From: Fibrobacter sp. | Lineage (GTDB): Bacteria; Fibrobacterota; Chitinivibrionia; Chitinivibrionales; Chitinispirillaceae | Direction of reading: 5' to 3' | Assembly: GCA_012515615.1 (NCBI GenBank) | Contig: JAAYYB010000111.1 | Coordinates: forward strand, 1 to 57,088 | DNA: 57,088 nucleotides | In this document: positions 16,210 through 23,671 of the stretch, piece by piece | How the letters are laid out: the number at the start of each line of letters is the position of its first letter | Position numbering within the stretch: the stretch's first letter is position 1 | Program-made: the position numbers and the translations under genes | The notes under the pieces: model-generated | Seen by the model: only the letters and a program-made list of their open reading frames with translations | Databases searched by the model: none | What the model was told of the DNA's origin: nothing

Positions 16210-16392
16210 ATTGAGGGTATAGATTTTTAGAAGAGGGTGCCCCCTCTTCCAGATGACAGATGACAGTTACAGTTACAGATAGACAGAAAGCGAAAGAGAG
16301 GGCGCCCTCTTCCAAAAGATCTTTATTCTTGATTATTACTTGTATTGTGGCAGCCTCTTCCATAAGATTCTTATTCTTGATCAATCCCCTGT
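16210..16392. repeat. Degenerate ~48-bp repeat copies (inverted relative to the window end)
   Basis: The motif CTCTTCCA recurs at 16307 and 16355, 48 bp apart, each followed by an AT-rich tail ending in TTATTCTTGAT. Read on the minus strand the unit is GGAAGAGGGCGCC, and GGAAGAGGCTGCCACAATAC in the next copy, which matches the three copies at 56950-57088. A partial copy lies at 16212-16250. Short open frames here are low-complexity readings of the repeat, not genes. Confidence 0.65.
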
Positions 16393-16394
16393 CC

Positions 16395-17357
16395 TCAAAG
16401 TCTCGCCATCCCAAGAAACACTGCATGAAAAACCACAACCAGCGTCAGAAAAGCTTTTCGGGCTGCGACTGATGAGATTCCGGGGAAATAAAAGCCAATC
16501 TGAGATTCCTTGCAAGCGGCTACACAATCACCACAGAGTGTGCAGGTCAATCCTGGTCTGCGCTGTCTGATACTGTTACTTGTTAAAGCTCCATACCTGC
16601 ATGCCCGTATACAGGATAAACAATCAATGCAGCCCTTTCCGATTCGTATTCTGAAAGGGTTGATTTTCCCGACCAGGCTGGTGATAAGGCCTATTGGGCA
16701 ATAGGTTGTACAGTGTACCATAACCCCCTTTTTCCTGGAAAAGAGTATCATTACCACAACACCGCCCAATCCAAAAGCTGCGCCACCAAATACGGCAATA
16801 GAGGTACTGAATCCACTGAATCTTAAAAACAGTGTCACAATAACCAGCGCTGCCAACAGAGAAATCCTTATATGGTTATAGTACCGCGGGAGCTCAACGG
16901 GTTTTCTTCTGCTTCTTGATGTCAGTAAGTCCCAGCTTCCTATGTAACAAAGCCAGGAGCACCATGCCGGCCCCACAAAGACAAGTGTTGACAAAAGGAG
17001 AAGGGGCATGAAATAACCCTCGCCCCGAAACAGCGGACCGGCCACTATCAATGCAGGTACCGGCAAGTGAAGAGACCCGGTCATAAGAAACTTTTCAAAG
17101 CCGGAAATTCCGAGAGCTGCCTGAAGGAAAAAAACAACAGAAAAAGCAGTCCATGTCACACCCCGGATCTTACCAGGTTCAACACTTTTGATTATTTTCT
17201 CAACAAGCCATGCCGAATAGAGTGACAAAAAGAAAATTTCGATCCATCCGCCTCCTTTTATAAACCTCTCTGCCAGAAGCGGATGCGGATCATGCATGAG
17301 AGCCTGAGGAAATGAACAGAGAAGAAACGTCAGGGAAAAGGCGACGATACTTGTCAT
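16395..17357 (-). CDS. Membrane-bound 4Fe-4S polyferredoxin (NapH/CcoG-type)
   Basis: A 320-aa protein with about six membrane helices in the first ~215 residues and a conserved CSWLCYIGSWDLL segment. A further cysteine pair lies in HCTTYCPIGL. Two ferredoxin clusters follow: CIDCLSCIRAC and CTLCGDCVAAC (~260-305). A last membrane helix lies at the C-terminus. The pattern fits NapH-type electron carriers that pass electrons between quinol and periplasmic acceptors; the partner is not encoded nearby. The start is ATG 17357, overlapping the stop of a small upstream frame (ATGA), with GGAAAAC upstream. Confidence 0.75.
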   Translation of the reverse strand: MTSIVAFSLTFLLCSFPQALMHDPHPLLAERFIKGGGWIEIFFLSLYSAWLVEKIIKSVEPGKIRGVTWTAFSVVFFLQAALGISGFEKFLMTGSLHLPVPALIVAGPLFRGEGYFMPLLLLSTLVFVGPAWCSWLCYIGSWDLLTSRSRRKPVELPRYYNHIRISLLAALVIVTLFLRFSGFSTSIAVFGGAAFGLGGVVVMILFSRKKGVMVHCTTYCPIGLITSLVGKINPFRIRIGKGCIDCLSCIRACRYGALTSNSIRQRRPGLTCTLCGDCVAACKESQIGFYFPGISSVAARKAFLTLVVVFHAVFLGMARL

Positions 17358-17506
17358 AGTGTTTTCCGCAGATTCATCACAGCGCTTTCCCATCCCTGAA
17401 ATTTATTCTTCAGCTTGATTATTTCCTTCTGGTTTTCTCTTTCCCGAGCGATCTTTGCCGGTTCACCCAATTCTCCGAGTAGCCGCTTTTTTTTCTCAAT
17501 TTCCAC
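17354..17506 (-). CDS. Possible small coupled gene or gene remnant, about 50 aa
   Basis: A frame open from 17560 to TGA 17354 reads GDPVEIEKKKRLLGELGEP, then KIARERENQKEIIKLKNKF: charged, helical and protein-like, unlike the other frames here. Its stop overlaps the polyferredoxin ATG in an ATGA junction. The only non-ATG start near the front is GTG 17506; an ATG sits just before an in-frame TAG at 17561-17563. It could be a real small gene with GTG start or the surviving C-terminus of a degraded gene. Family unknown. Confidence 0.4.
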   Translation of the reverse strand: MEIEKKKRLLGELGEPAKIARERENQKEIIKLKNKFQGWESAVMNLRKTL

Positions 17507-17758
17507 AGGATCCCCGTCATTGACCAGTTGCTGAATACCACTTGCCCAAAGGCCTGCAGACTACATTTTAAAATGACGTCGATGGTGTGACAACTTTTTT
17601 TGTTCACCCGTGTTGTGAAGTGAAATTATTAATACTCTGATCTGGATTATAACTGGTGATAAGGAAGATTGGCGGCAGGCATTTCTGCATGCCGGATGAT
17701 GAATTCGCGACTAATAAACTAAAGTTCTTATTTCATCCTGGGGTGAAGTATTGATCTG

Positions 17759-18445
17759 TTATGTCCGAACCTCTTTAACAGCGGCAGTGACCGGGGCTCT
17801 ATTCTTCTTCTTTTCCGCCTGCTTAATCATCCCCCCGGTCAGAATCATCTTTACTGCCTCCTCAACACTGATATTCAGCGGGTGAATCTTCTCCTGAGGA
17901 AGGACTGCTAAAAACCCGCTGGTGGGGTTTGGAGTTGTGGGGATGAAAACGGTGTAGAATTTCTGTCCCGAATTTCCGGATGGATGATTATCAGACATCT
18001 CACCTGTATTGAATGCCACAGCCCAGATTCCAGGCGATGGATACTCAACAAGACAAGGCTTGGTAAAAAAACTGTCTTTTTTTACCAGGAACAAATCAAT
18101 TACCTGACGCACTGCGTTGTAGATGGTGTTAAGACCGGGGATAGCGATGAAAAGGGAATCGAGGCCCTGAAGAAAAGCTTTGCCGATTATCGATTTCACT
18201 ATAAACCCGATAAAGACCATTAATGAAAAAAGAATCAGAGCGGCTATCACTTCTGAAGTTATTACTACAAGTGGAATATCACGGTAAGCACGAGGTAAAA
18301 AGATCAGCACATTCTGCAGCAGGTCCTCAACCAGCTTAAATAAAAACACAAGAAGATATCCTGAGACAATCAGGGGCAGCAATGCCATTAAACCCTGAAG
18401 AAAGTAAGTGAAGACTTTTCTATGCAGTTTTTTAAAAAGTGCCAT
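17759..18445 (-). CDS. DUF502 family membrane protein
   Basis: A 228-aa protein with two strong N-terminal membrane spans (GLMALLPLIVSGYLLVFLF and VVITSEVIAALILFSLMVFI). A conserved soluble part contains IPGLNTIYNAVRQV and FIPTTPNPTSGFLAVLPQE, the hallmark strings of DUF502. Function is not established for the family. The start ATG 18445 follows TTGGGG. It lies 46 bp downstream of the antiporter gene on the same strand, so the two may be cotranscribed. Confidence 0.85.
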   Translation of the reverse strand: MALFKKLHRKVFTYFLQGLMALLPLIVSGYLLVFLFKLVEDLLQNVLIFLPRAYRDIPLVVITSEVIAALILFSLMVFIGFIVKSIIGKAFLQGLDSLFIAIPGLNTIYNAVRQVIDLFLVKKDSFFTKPCLVEYPSPGIWAVAFNTGEMSDNHPSGNSGQKFYTVFIPTTPNPTSGFLAVLPQEKIHPLNISVEEAVKMILTGGMIKQAEKKKNRAPVTAAVKEVRT

Positions 18446-18491
18446 GATTACCCCAACAATTTTTAATTTTTCCCCGGCGCTTCGGTTGGCC

Positions 18492-19415
18492 CTACTTTGG
18501 CCATATCAGGAAAAGATAGCTGCAGTATACCGCAACTAAAAGTAAACCTTCCATGCGACTAACCCGGAGTTTTGACCACATCAGAGGCAAAAGAAGCACC
18601 GCAGTGCCAACCATAAACCCCAAATCCAGACTACGTATATGTTCTGCCCTCATGTTTCCGAAAAATGGGGAAATACCCAGAATACATAAGATGTTAAAGA
18701 TATTGGAACCTATTATGTTTCCTATTGCTATGTCATCTTCTCCCCGAATCCCGGCAACCACCGATGTAGCCAGTTCAGGAAGACTGGTTCCTGCTGCAAC
18801 GATAGTCAGACCGATTACCGCCTCACTCACTCCTATATGTCTGGCTAGCTGAACCGATCCATCAACCATTAAATTTGATCCTACAATAAGCATACCTAAA
18901 CCACAGACAAAGAGCAGAATGTCAAGAAGTATGCTTTTCCCTGCTGGCTTGGAATCACTGCTTTCTTGGTTCTGCTTGCCTGAAAGGAAAATTGTGAGGA
19001 TTGTATAGGAAACGATTCCCGAAAAGAGAATCGTCGCTTCAAGTCTTGAAATAGAAGCGTCTTTCAGAAACCACAGCAGCAGTAAAGAGACCCCGATCAT
19101 TATTGGAGCGTCTGTTTTTAGCACCTGGTACTGAACCTTGAGGGGCCTTATCAGTGCGGCGAATCCAAGTATCACCGCAATGTTGAAGATGTTTGATCCT
19201 ACAACATTCCCCACTGCAATATCTCCGTGGTTGCTCATGGCTGCTTTTATGCTGACCACCAGCTCAGGCGAGCTGGTACCGAAGGCAACGATTGTCAATC
19301 CAACCATGAGTGGTGTCATACCAGATCTCAGAGCCAGTGAGGAGCTTCCGCGCACCAGACCCTCAGCGCCCAGATAAACAAGAACCAGTCCAGCTAAAAG
19401 TGCTGCGATAGCCAT
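18492..19415 (-). CDS. Calcium/sodium antiporter (CaCA family, YrbG-like)
   Basis: A 307-aa protein with ten membrane helices in two homologous halves. Each half carries the alpha-repeat signature: TIVAFGTSSPELVVSI with VVGSNIFNI in the first, TIVAAGTSLPELATSV with IIGSNIFNI in the second. These acidic and Asn/Ser residues coordinate the exchanged cations. The family exports Ca2+ in exchange for Na+ or H+. The start is ATG 19415, ahead of the first helix and directly after AAAGGGAGAT; the frame extends further to 19472 without support. Confidence 0.9.
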   Translation of the reverse strand: MAIAALLAGLVLVYLGAEGLVRGSSSLALRSGMTPLMVGLTIVAFGTSSPELVVSIKAAMSNHGDIAVGNVVGSNIFNIAVILGFAALIRPLKVQYQVLKTDAPIMIGVSLLLLWFLKDASISRLEATILFSGIVSYTILTIFLSGKQNQESSDSKPAGKSILLDILLFVCGLGMLIVGSNLMVDGSVQLARHIGVSEAVIGLTIVAAGTSLPELATSVVAGIRGEDDIAIGNIIGSNIFNILCILGISPFFGNMRAEHIRSLDLGFMVGTAVLLLPLMWSKLRVSRMEGLLLVAVYCSYLFLIWPK

Positions 19416-19627
19416 ATCTCCCTTTCTATAGATTACTCCGGATGTTAAGCTCAGCTGAAACAGAACCTGCAAAGGTAGTGTTTCGGGGCTGGTGAGAACC
19501 GGAATAGTCTGATCTTTTTATTAAGGTGGTGAGAGGCATTGAAGAAATACGGGATTGTTACTGGAATATTATTGAGGTTTCAAACTACAATGTGCCTTTG
19601 AGTTTCTCAAGAAGATTCAGAGAAATG

Positions 19628-19715
19628 AAGGTTCAACGTTCAGGGTTCAGCGTTAAGAGGTTGATTGGCCCAAGATGTCCGAGATGTTAAGAGGTTGTGA
19701 CTTTCAACTTGTGAT
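19628..19715. repeat. Degenerate heptad repeats (GTTCAGC / ACTTGTG types)
   Basis: GGTTCAACGTTCAGGGTTCAGC (about 19628-19649) repeats a GTTCAnn heptad, and a TGTGACTTTCAACTTGTGA block overlaps the stop codon of the response-regulator gene at 19704. The same two heptad families recur at 51441-51653, also around a gene stop. Confidence 0.5.
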
Positions 19716-20090
19716 TTCGGCGGAATAAACGCCCATGCCTCTAAGGAGATCTTTGACCAGAAAGGCTGAGATCGGCTTTTCCAGAAAACAGCACGCTCCG
19801 GCGTTGATTACAATGTCCCGTATCCTTTTATCACCATAGGCTGTAAGTACAATTACTTTGGTTTGAGGCGAGATGCGTCTTACACCTTCGATAATCATCA
19901 AACCATCCATCTCCGCCGTACCGGAGAGGCGTAAGTCCACAATGACCGCATCGTAAAAATTTTCATTTACAAGGTAAGCCGCTTCAGAGACACTCTGGCT
20001 GGTATCTATCTGGACTTCAGAGCTGCCCAGTATTTTTTTGTAGGCCAGCAGTATAATCTCTTCATCATCGGCCAGAAGAATTCTTCTCAT
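19704..20090 (-). CDS. Single-domain response regulator
   Basis: 128 aa, receiver domain only. The acidic pocket DDEE is near residue 8, the phospho-acceptor Asp lies in VIVDLRLSG (~53), the switch Thr in VLTAYG and the Lys in FLEKP. No output domain, so it should act by protein binding, as CheY-like or Spo0F-like proteins do. It is a close paralogue of the divergent gene at 20314. No histidine kinase is encoded in the window. The stop codon lies inside a heptad repeat. Confidence 0.85.
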   Translation of the reverse strand: MRRILLADDEEIILLAYKKILGSSEVQIDTSQSVSEAAYLVNENFYDAVIVDLRLSGTAEMDGLMIIEGVRRISPQTKVIVLTAYGDKRIRDIVINAGACCFLEKPISAFLVKDLLRGMGVYSAEITS

Positions 20091-20313
20091 AAAAAACTAT
20101 GGCCTGCAAAAAAAATGCCGTAATCATTCCACTCAAGAATCAGCAGATTATATATTAGAACACCCTCACATCATCCTGACACCGGCTTGTGCTATACTCC
20201 AAAAGAATAATAGCTCAGATATATTTTTTAAAAAAAAATGTAATCTGAAAGCCCACACAACTATATACTAAAGGTAATTAGATAAATTGGTTAATGTATC
20301 ATGTGGGGAGCCC

Positions 20314-20688
20314 ATGTACAACAAGCGTATATTAGTTGTGGATGATGAAGAGGCAATCCTTCTTGCTTTCCGTAAATTGCTGAAGCGTCCGAATGTGGAA
20401 GTTGATACCTGCGAATGCATCGAAGATGCGAAAGCAAAAATAGATTCTATCTACTACGATGCAGTCATTGCAGACCTCAGGCTCTCAGGTACACTCGGGC
20501 AGGAGGGCTTTGAGATCATCTCCTACATTAGAAACAAATCTAAGGAAACCAGGATCGCACTGATAACCGCTTACGGCAGCAGTGGAACATTTGAGAAAGC
20601 AATGGGTCTGGGTGCGGATTTATATTTTGAAAAGCCTGTCTCGATGGGAAACCTTAACGAGGTGCTCGAGAGTATAGGGGTCAAGTGA
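20314..20688 (+). CDS. Single-domain response regulator (paralogue)
   Basis: 124 aa, receiver domain only: DDEEAIL near the N-terminus, phospho-acceptor Asp in VIADLRLSG, switch Thr in LITAYG and Lys in YFEKP. The start is ATG 20314 behind GGGGAG; a TTG at 20287 is in frame but unsupported. It faces away from its paralogue across 223 bp that must hold both promoters. Similar motif spacing and a shared DLRLSG core point to a local duplication. Confidence 0.85.
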   Translation: MYNKRILVVDDEEAILLAFRKLLKRPNVEVDTCECIEDAKAKIDSIYYDAVIADLRLSGTLGQEGFEIISYIRNKSKETRIALITAYGSSGTFEKAMGLGADLYFEKPVSMGNLNEVLESIGVK

Positions 20689-20868
20689 TCAGCAGGAAAT
20701 TATCTGCCTGATACAATGAAGAAGCATTTCTACTTCATCATGCCTTGTTTCCCATGGACACATAAACCCGCTCTTTATGGACAACAGCTCTTCAGGTGTA
20801 AACACTTTACCGGCTTCGGTTGACTGCGTGATGCTCAGCAGATGTGGCCTTGGGTAATTTTTATCCAT
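20689..20868 (-). CDS. Possible small protein, 59 aa
   Basis: Not recognised. From ATG 20868, five bases after AGGTC, the frame reads DKNYPRPHLLSITQ and a helical part (FTPEELLSIKSGF). It has three cysteines including one at the C-terminal end. It converges directly on the response-regulator stop (20688). No family or partner is visible, and chance coding remains possible. Confidence 0.35.
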   Translation of the reverse strand: MDKNYPRPHLLSITQSTEAGKVFTPEELLSIKSGFMCPWETRHDEVEMLLHCIRQIISC

Positions 20869-20962
20869 GGTTGACCTGGACCATCGTATTGAGCGCCTCC
20901 GGACAGATCCCTGCACAATTATCACTTGTAAAATGAGGCTTTTGTTCCTGATCAGGCATTTT

Positions 20963-21562
20963 TTACTTCTCCGGTAAACTGTTTTCTTCTGGTAATCCGG
21001 ATCGTCTCCGCCCTTTTAATAAAAGGACAAAGCGAAAGCTGTAAAAAACTCCACATGCAATAATAATTCCAAACAGGGCTCCAAAGATCACATCACCGGG
21101 ATAGTGCACACCCACATAGATTCTTGAAAAGCCAATTATTGATGCAAAAATGAAAAACCAGATTGACTTCCGGGGATAAAAGAGGGAGAGGAGTGTTGCC
21201 TGAGCAAAGATGTTCATGCTGTGACTTGAGGGAAAAGAGAAAGATTTCTTCAGCCCCAGAAGAAAGTTGCCGCCCTCAAGCAATACATCTGGATGGCAGG
21301 GACGAAGTCTTCCTGCAAGAGGTTTAATAATTCTGGCGGAAATAGGGTCGGTAAGGGCAACTGTAATTAGCGCCAGCCCTATTACAATAAGAGCCTTTTT
21401 TTTCTGGAAACCGATAAAAAAAGCGGCTCCCAGAAATGCCGGTATTATCCAGAACCGGGCCTCGGTGATAGTTACAAAGAAGAAATCAAGAATCGGGTTG
21501 GAAAACTGAGTGTTCAGAAAAAGAAATAAATACCGGTCTAATGAAAGAAGAAATTCCACCAT
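20963..21562 (-). CDS. PAP2-family membrane phosphatase
   Basis: A 199-aa protein with six membrane spans and the three PAP2 motifs: KPLAGRLRP, then PSSHSMN (catalytic His), then SRIYVGVHYPGDVIFG (nucleophile-assisting His and Asp). The family removes phosphate from lipid phosphates such as undecaprenyl diphosphate, phosphatidate or lipid A. It starts 7 bp after the DUF3108 stop and follows gmd, so a role in envelope glycan or lipid-carrier recycling is plausible but inferred. Confidence 0.85.
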   Translation of the reverse strand: MVEFLLSLDRYLFLFLNTQFSNPILDFFFVTITEARFWIIPAFLGAAFFIGFQKKKALIVIGLALITVALTDPISARIIKPLAGRLRPCHPDVLLEGGNFLLGLKKSFSFPSSHSMNIFAQATLLSLFYPRKSIWFFIFASIIGFSRIYVGVHYPGDVIFGALFGIIIACGVFYSFRFVLLLKGRRRSGLPEENSLPEK

Positions 21563-21568
21563 CTGGGA

Positions 21569-22480
21569 TTATCCGGGAGGTAAAGCTGCAGAATTTCTGC
21601 CGCTTTTCCAGATCAGTTTTGCATTTATGGTTCCGAATTTGATTTTTGATTTTATCAGGACCGGAATCTTGTACTCGTCATCAGTCATCCAGACTTCCAG
21701 TTTGTCTTTTTTATTGAAAGCCCTTCCCTCGCCGGCAAGTTTAGGTTCCAGAAGAATGCACTTGAAAGTCCCTGCATCAACCTTAATCTCCATCCTCTCT
21801 TTGCATTTAAAAAATATGGGATGGACTTTTGAGTGTATGAACAGGTTAAGGGAAAATGTATCTCCGGGGGCTATCTGCATTGTTCTGATATAGTAAAGAA
21901 TTGATATGTAATCATGGATGAACTGCGGTGTTTCAAGACTGCGGAATTTCTTCTCCTGAACATAAGTTTTCCCGGTTTCATGATCGTAAAGAATGTAACC
22001 GTCAGCTTTGTATTTTTTCCCCTCCCTGAGGTGCTGCTCAAAGAACAAAGGGTAAATGCCGTCTGCATCAATTGTAGACATTACATAGTCACGCATGCGA
22101 TAGAAGGCACCTACAAAGTTGTTGGATAGAGCCTTGCCGCCCAGCCGGATGATGCGATTTTTTACATCGGGCTCCACTGTAAGAACAACATATCCTGCTT
22201 TAAAAGGACCCCACGCTACATCATAGACTAATGTCTCCGCCTCGCAGGGAATCCTCTTCTCGAGATACCTCAAAGACTTATGAGTACCCGAAACATTGTT
22301 CAGATTTCTTACAGAGTCGATATAATCAGGTTTGAAAAGAAAATTGTCGACCTCTTTTGAGGCATCCTGCCATTTAATTTCCTCTTCGGCCGATGCGGAC
22401 ATCGTGAAGCTGAAAAGAATAAGAGATGCCAGAGCCGACAATGCGGTTCGGTGCAGAAAGATCGATCTGCTTATAAACAT
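21569..22480 (-). CDS. Exported DUF3108 protein
   Basis: A 303-aa exported protein: signal peptide (LSALASLILFSFTMSASA) followed by a beta-rich domain. Family-like strings are ETLVYDVAWGPFKAGYVVL near residue 80 and LEVWMTDDEYKIPVLIKSKI near the C-terminus, both usual for DUF3108. The family is found in the periplasm, probably with a lipocalin/LolA-like half-barrel; function unknown. It lies between gmd (7 bp) and PAP2 (7 bp) in a compact minus-strand operon. Confidence 0.8.
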   Translation of the reverse strand: MFISRSIFLHRTALSALASLILFSFTMSASAEEEIKWQDASKEVDNFLFKPDYIDSVRNLNNVSGTHKSLRYLEKRIPCEAETLVYDVAWGPFKAGYVVLTVEPDVKNRIIRLGGKALSNNFVGAFYRMRDYVMSTIDADGIYPLFFEQHLREGKKYKADGYILYDHETGKTYVQEKKFRSLETPQFIHDYISILYYIRTMQIAPGDTFSLNLFIHSKVHPIFFKCKERMEIKVDAGTFKCILLEPKLAGEGRAFNKKDKLEVWMTDDEYKIPVLIKSKIKFGTINAKLIWKSGRNSAALPPG

Positions 22481-22487
22481 CGTGGTG

Positions 22488-23537
22488 CTATCCTCCGCAA
22501 CAGCAATTAACTAAAGAGTCATAATCAGCCTTGACCATTATTTCCACCAGCTGATCAAAATTGACTTCCGGTCTCCATCCCAGAATTTTCTGTGCCTTAC
22601 CGGGATCACCCTGAAGTTGCTCGACCTCTGTAGGACGGTAATACTTAGGGTCGATTCTCACTACAACTTTCCCGGTTCCGGTATCAATACCGGTCTCTTC
22701 TACACCCTTCCCTTTCCATTCAATAGTCATACCAAGTAACCCAAATGCTTTCTCGATGAATTCTCTAACCGAGTGCATCTGGCCCGTAGCGATAACAAAG
22801 TCATCAGGTGCATTCTGTTGAAGCATCAACCACATGGCTTTAACATAATCAGGCGCATAGCCCCAGTCCCGTCTGGAATCGAGATTACCCATGTAGAGGC
22901 AGTCCTTTTTTCCTGACTTTATGGCCGCGGCGCCGATAGTGATCTTGCGTGTTACAAAGTTCTCGCCCCTGCGCGGAGATTCATGGTTGAAGAGAATCCC
23001 GTTTGAGGCATGAAGGTTATAAGCTTCCCTGTAGTTCACAACAATCCAGTAGGCATAAAGCTTCGCCACCGCATAAGGAGAGCGGGGATAAAAGGGAGTT
23101 TTTTCATTCTGGGGTACCTCCTGTACCTTGCCGTAAAGCTCAGATGTTGACGCCTGATAAAACCGGCTCTCCAGTCCGGTTTCTTTTATTGCATCCAGAA
23201 GTCTCAGTGTACCTGTCGCATCCACATCTGCAGTATACTCAGGAACTTCAAAAGAGACTCTTACATGGGACTGGGCAGCAAGGTTGTAAATTTCATCGGG
23301 TTGAACCCTCTCTAACATTCGGTTCATGTTGCTGCTGTCTGACATATCTCCGTAATGCAGAAAAAGACTGGCACTTTTACCATGGGGATCTTTGTAAAGA
23401 TGATCGATCCTGCTACGGTTAAAATAGCTGGCACGGCGTATCATCCCATGTACTTCATATCCCTTTTCCAGCAGCAGTTCTGCAAGATAGGATCCGTCCT
23501 GGCCTGTTATTCCCGTAATGAGTGCCTTTTTCTTCAT
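22488..23537 (-). CDS. gmd: GDP-mannose 4,6-dehydratase
   Basis: A 349-aa short-chain dehydrogenase. It converts GDP-mannose to GDP-4-keto-6-deoxymannose, precursor of GDP-fucose, rhamnose or related sugars for surface glycans. The NADP-binding motif is [20 protein letters not shown] (residues 8-27); catalytic Tyr and Lys lie in [12 protein letters not shown]; the family strings [17 protein letters not shown] and [11 protein letters not shown] are present. The start ATG 23537 follows AGAGGA. It begins the gmd-DUF3108-PAP2 operon; a GDP-fucose synthase is not adjacent. Confidence 0.93.
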   Translation of the reverse strand: MKKKALITGITGQDGSYLAELLLEKGYEVHGMIRRASYFNRSRIDHLYKDPHGKSASLFLHYGDMSDSSNMNRMLERVQPDEIYNLAAQSHVRVSFEVPEYTADVDATGTLRLLDAIKETGLESRFYQASTSELYGKVQEVPQNEKTPFYPRSPYAVAKLYAYWIVVNYREAYNLHASNGILFNHESPRRGENFVTRKITIGAAAIKSGKKDCLYMGNLDSRRDWGYAPDYVKAMWLMLQQNAPDDFVIATGQMHSVREFIEKAFGLLGMTIEWKGKGVEETGIDTGTGKVVVRIDPKYYRPTEVEQLQGDPGKAQKILGWRPEVNFDQLVEIMVKADYDSLVNCCCGG

Positions 23538-23671
23538 GTATTCCTCTTAAAAGATCTTTGTTTTTAGATAATGGTAAGATAGCCAATATACAACTGAATC
23601 ATTTTATTAATCAATTCTTAGAAAAGATTATATGTTTGACTTGCTCTGCTTCGGGCTATATTTTTACGGAC

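Noticed and set aside
16196-16438. Minus-strand open frame of 80 aa with repeated LLEEGA-like strings
   Set aside because: It is a reading of the intergenic repeat units; no ribosome site, and the strings are caused by repeat copies.
17419-17607. 62-aa open frame
   Set aside because: Overlaps the more protein-like frame 17354-17560 on the same strand; no ribosome site and no protein character.
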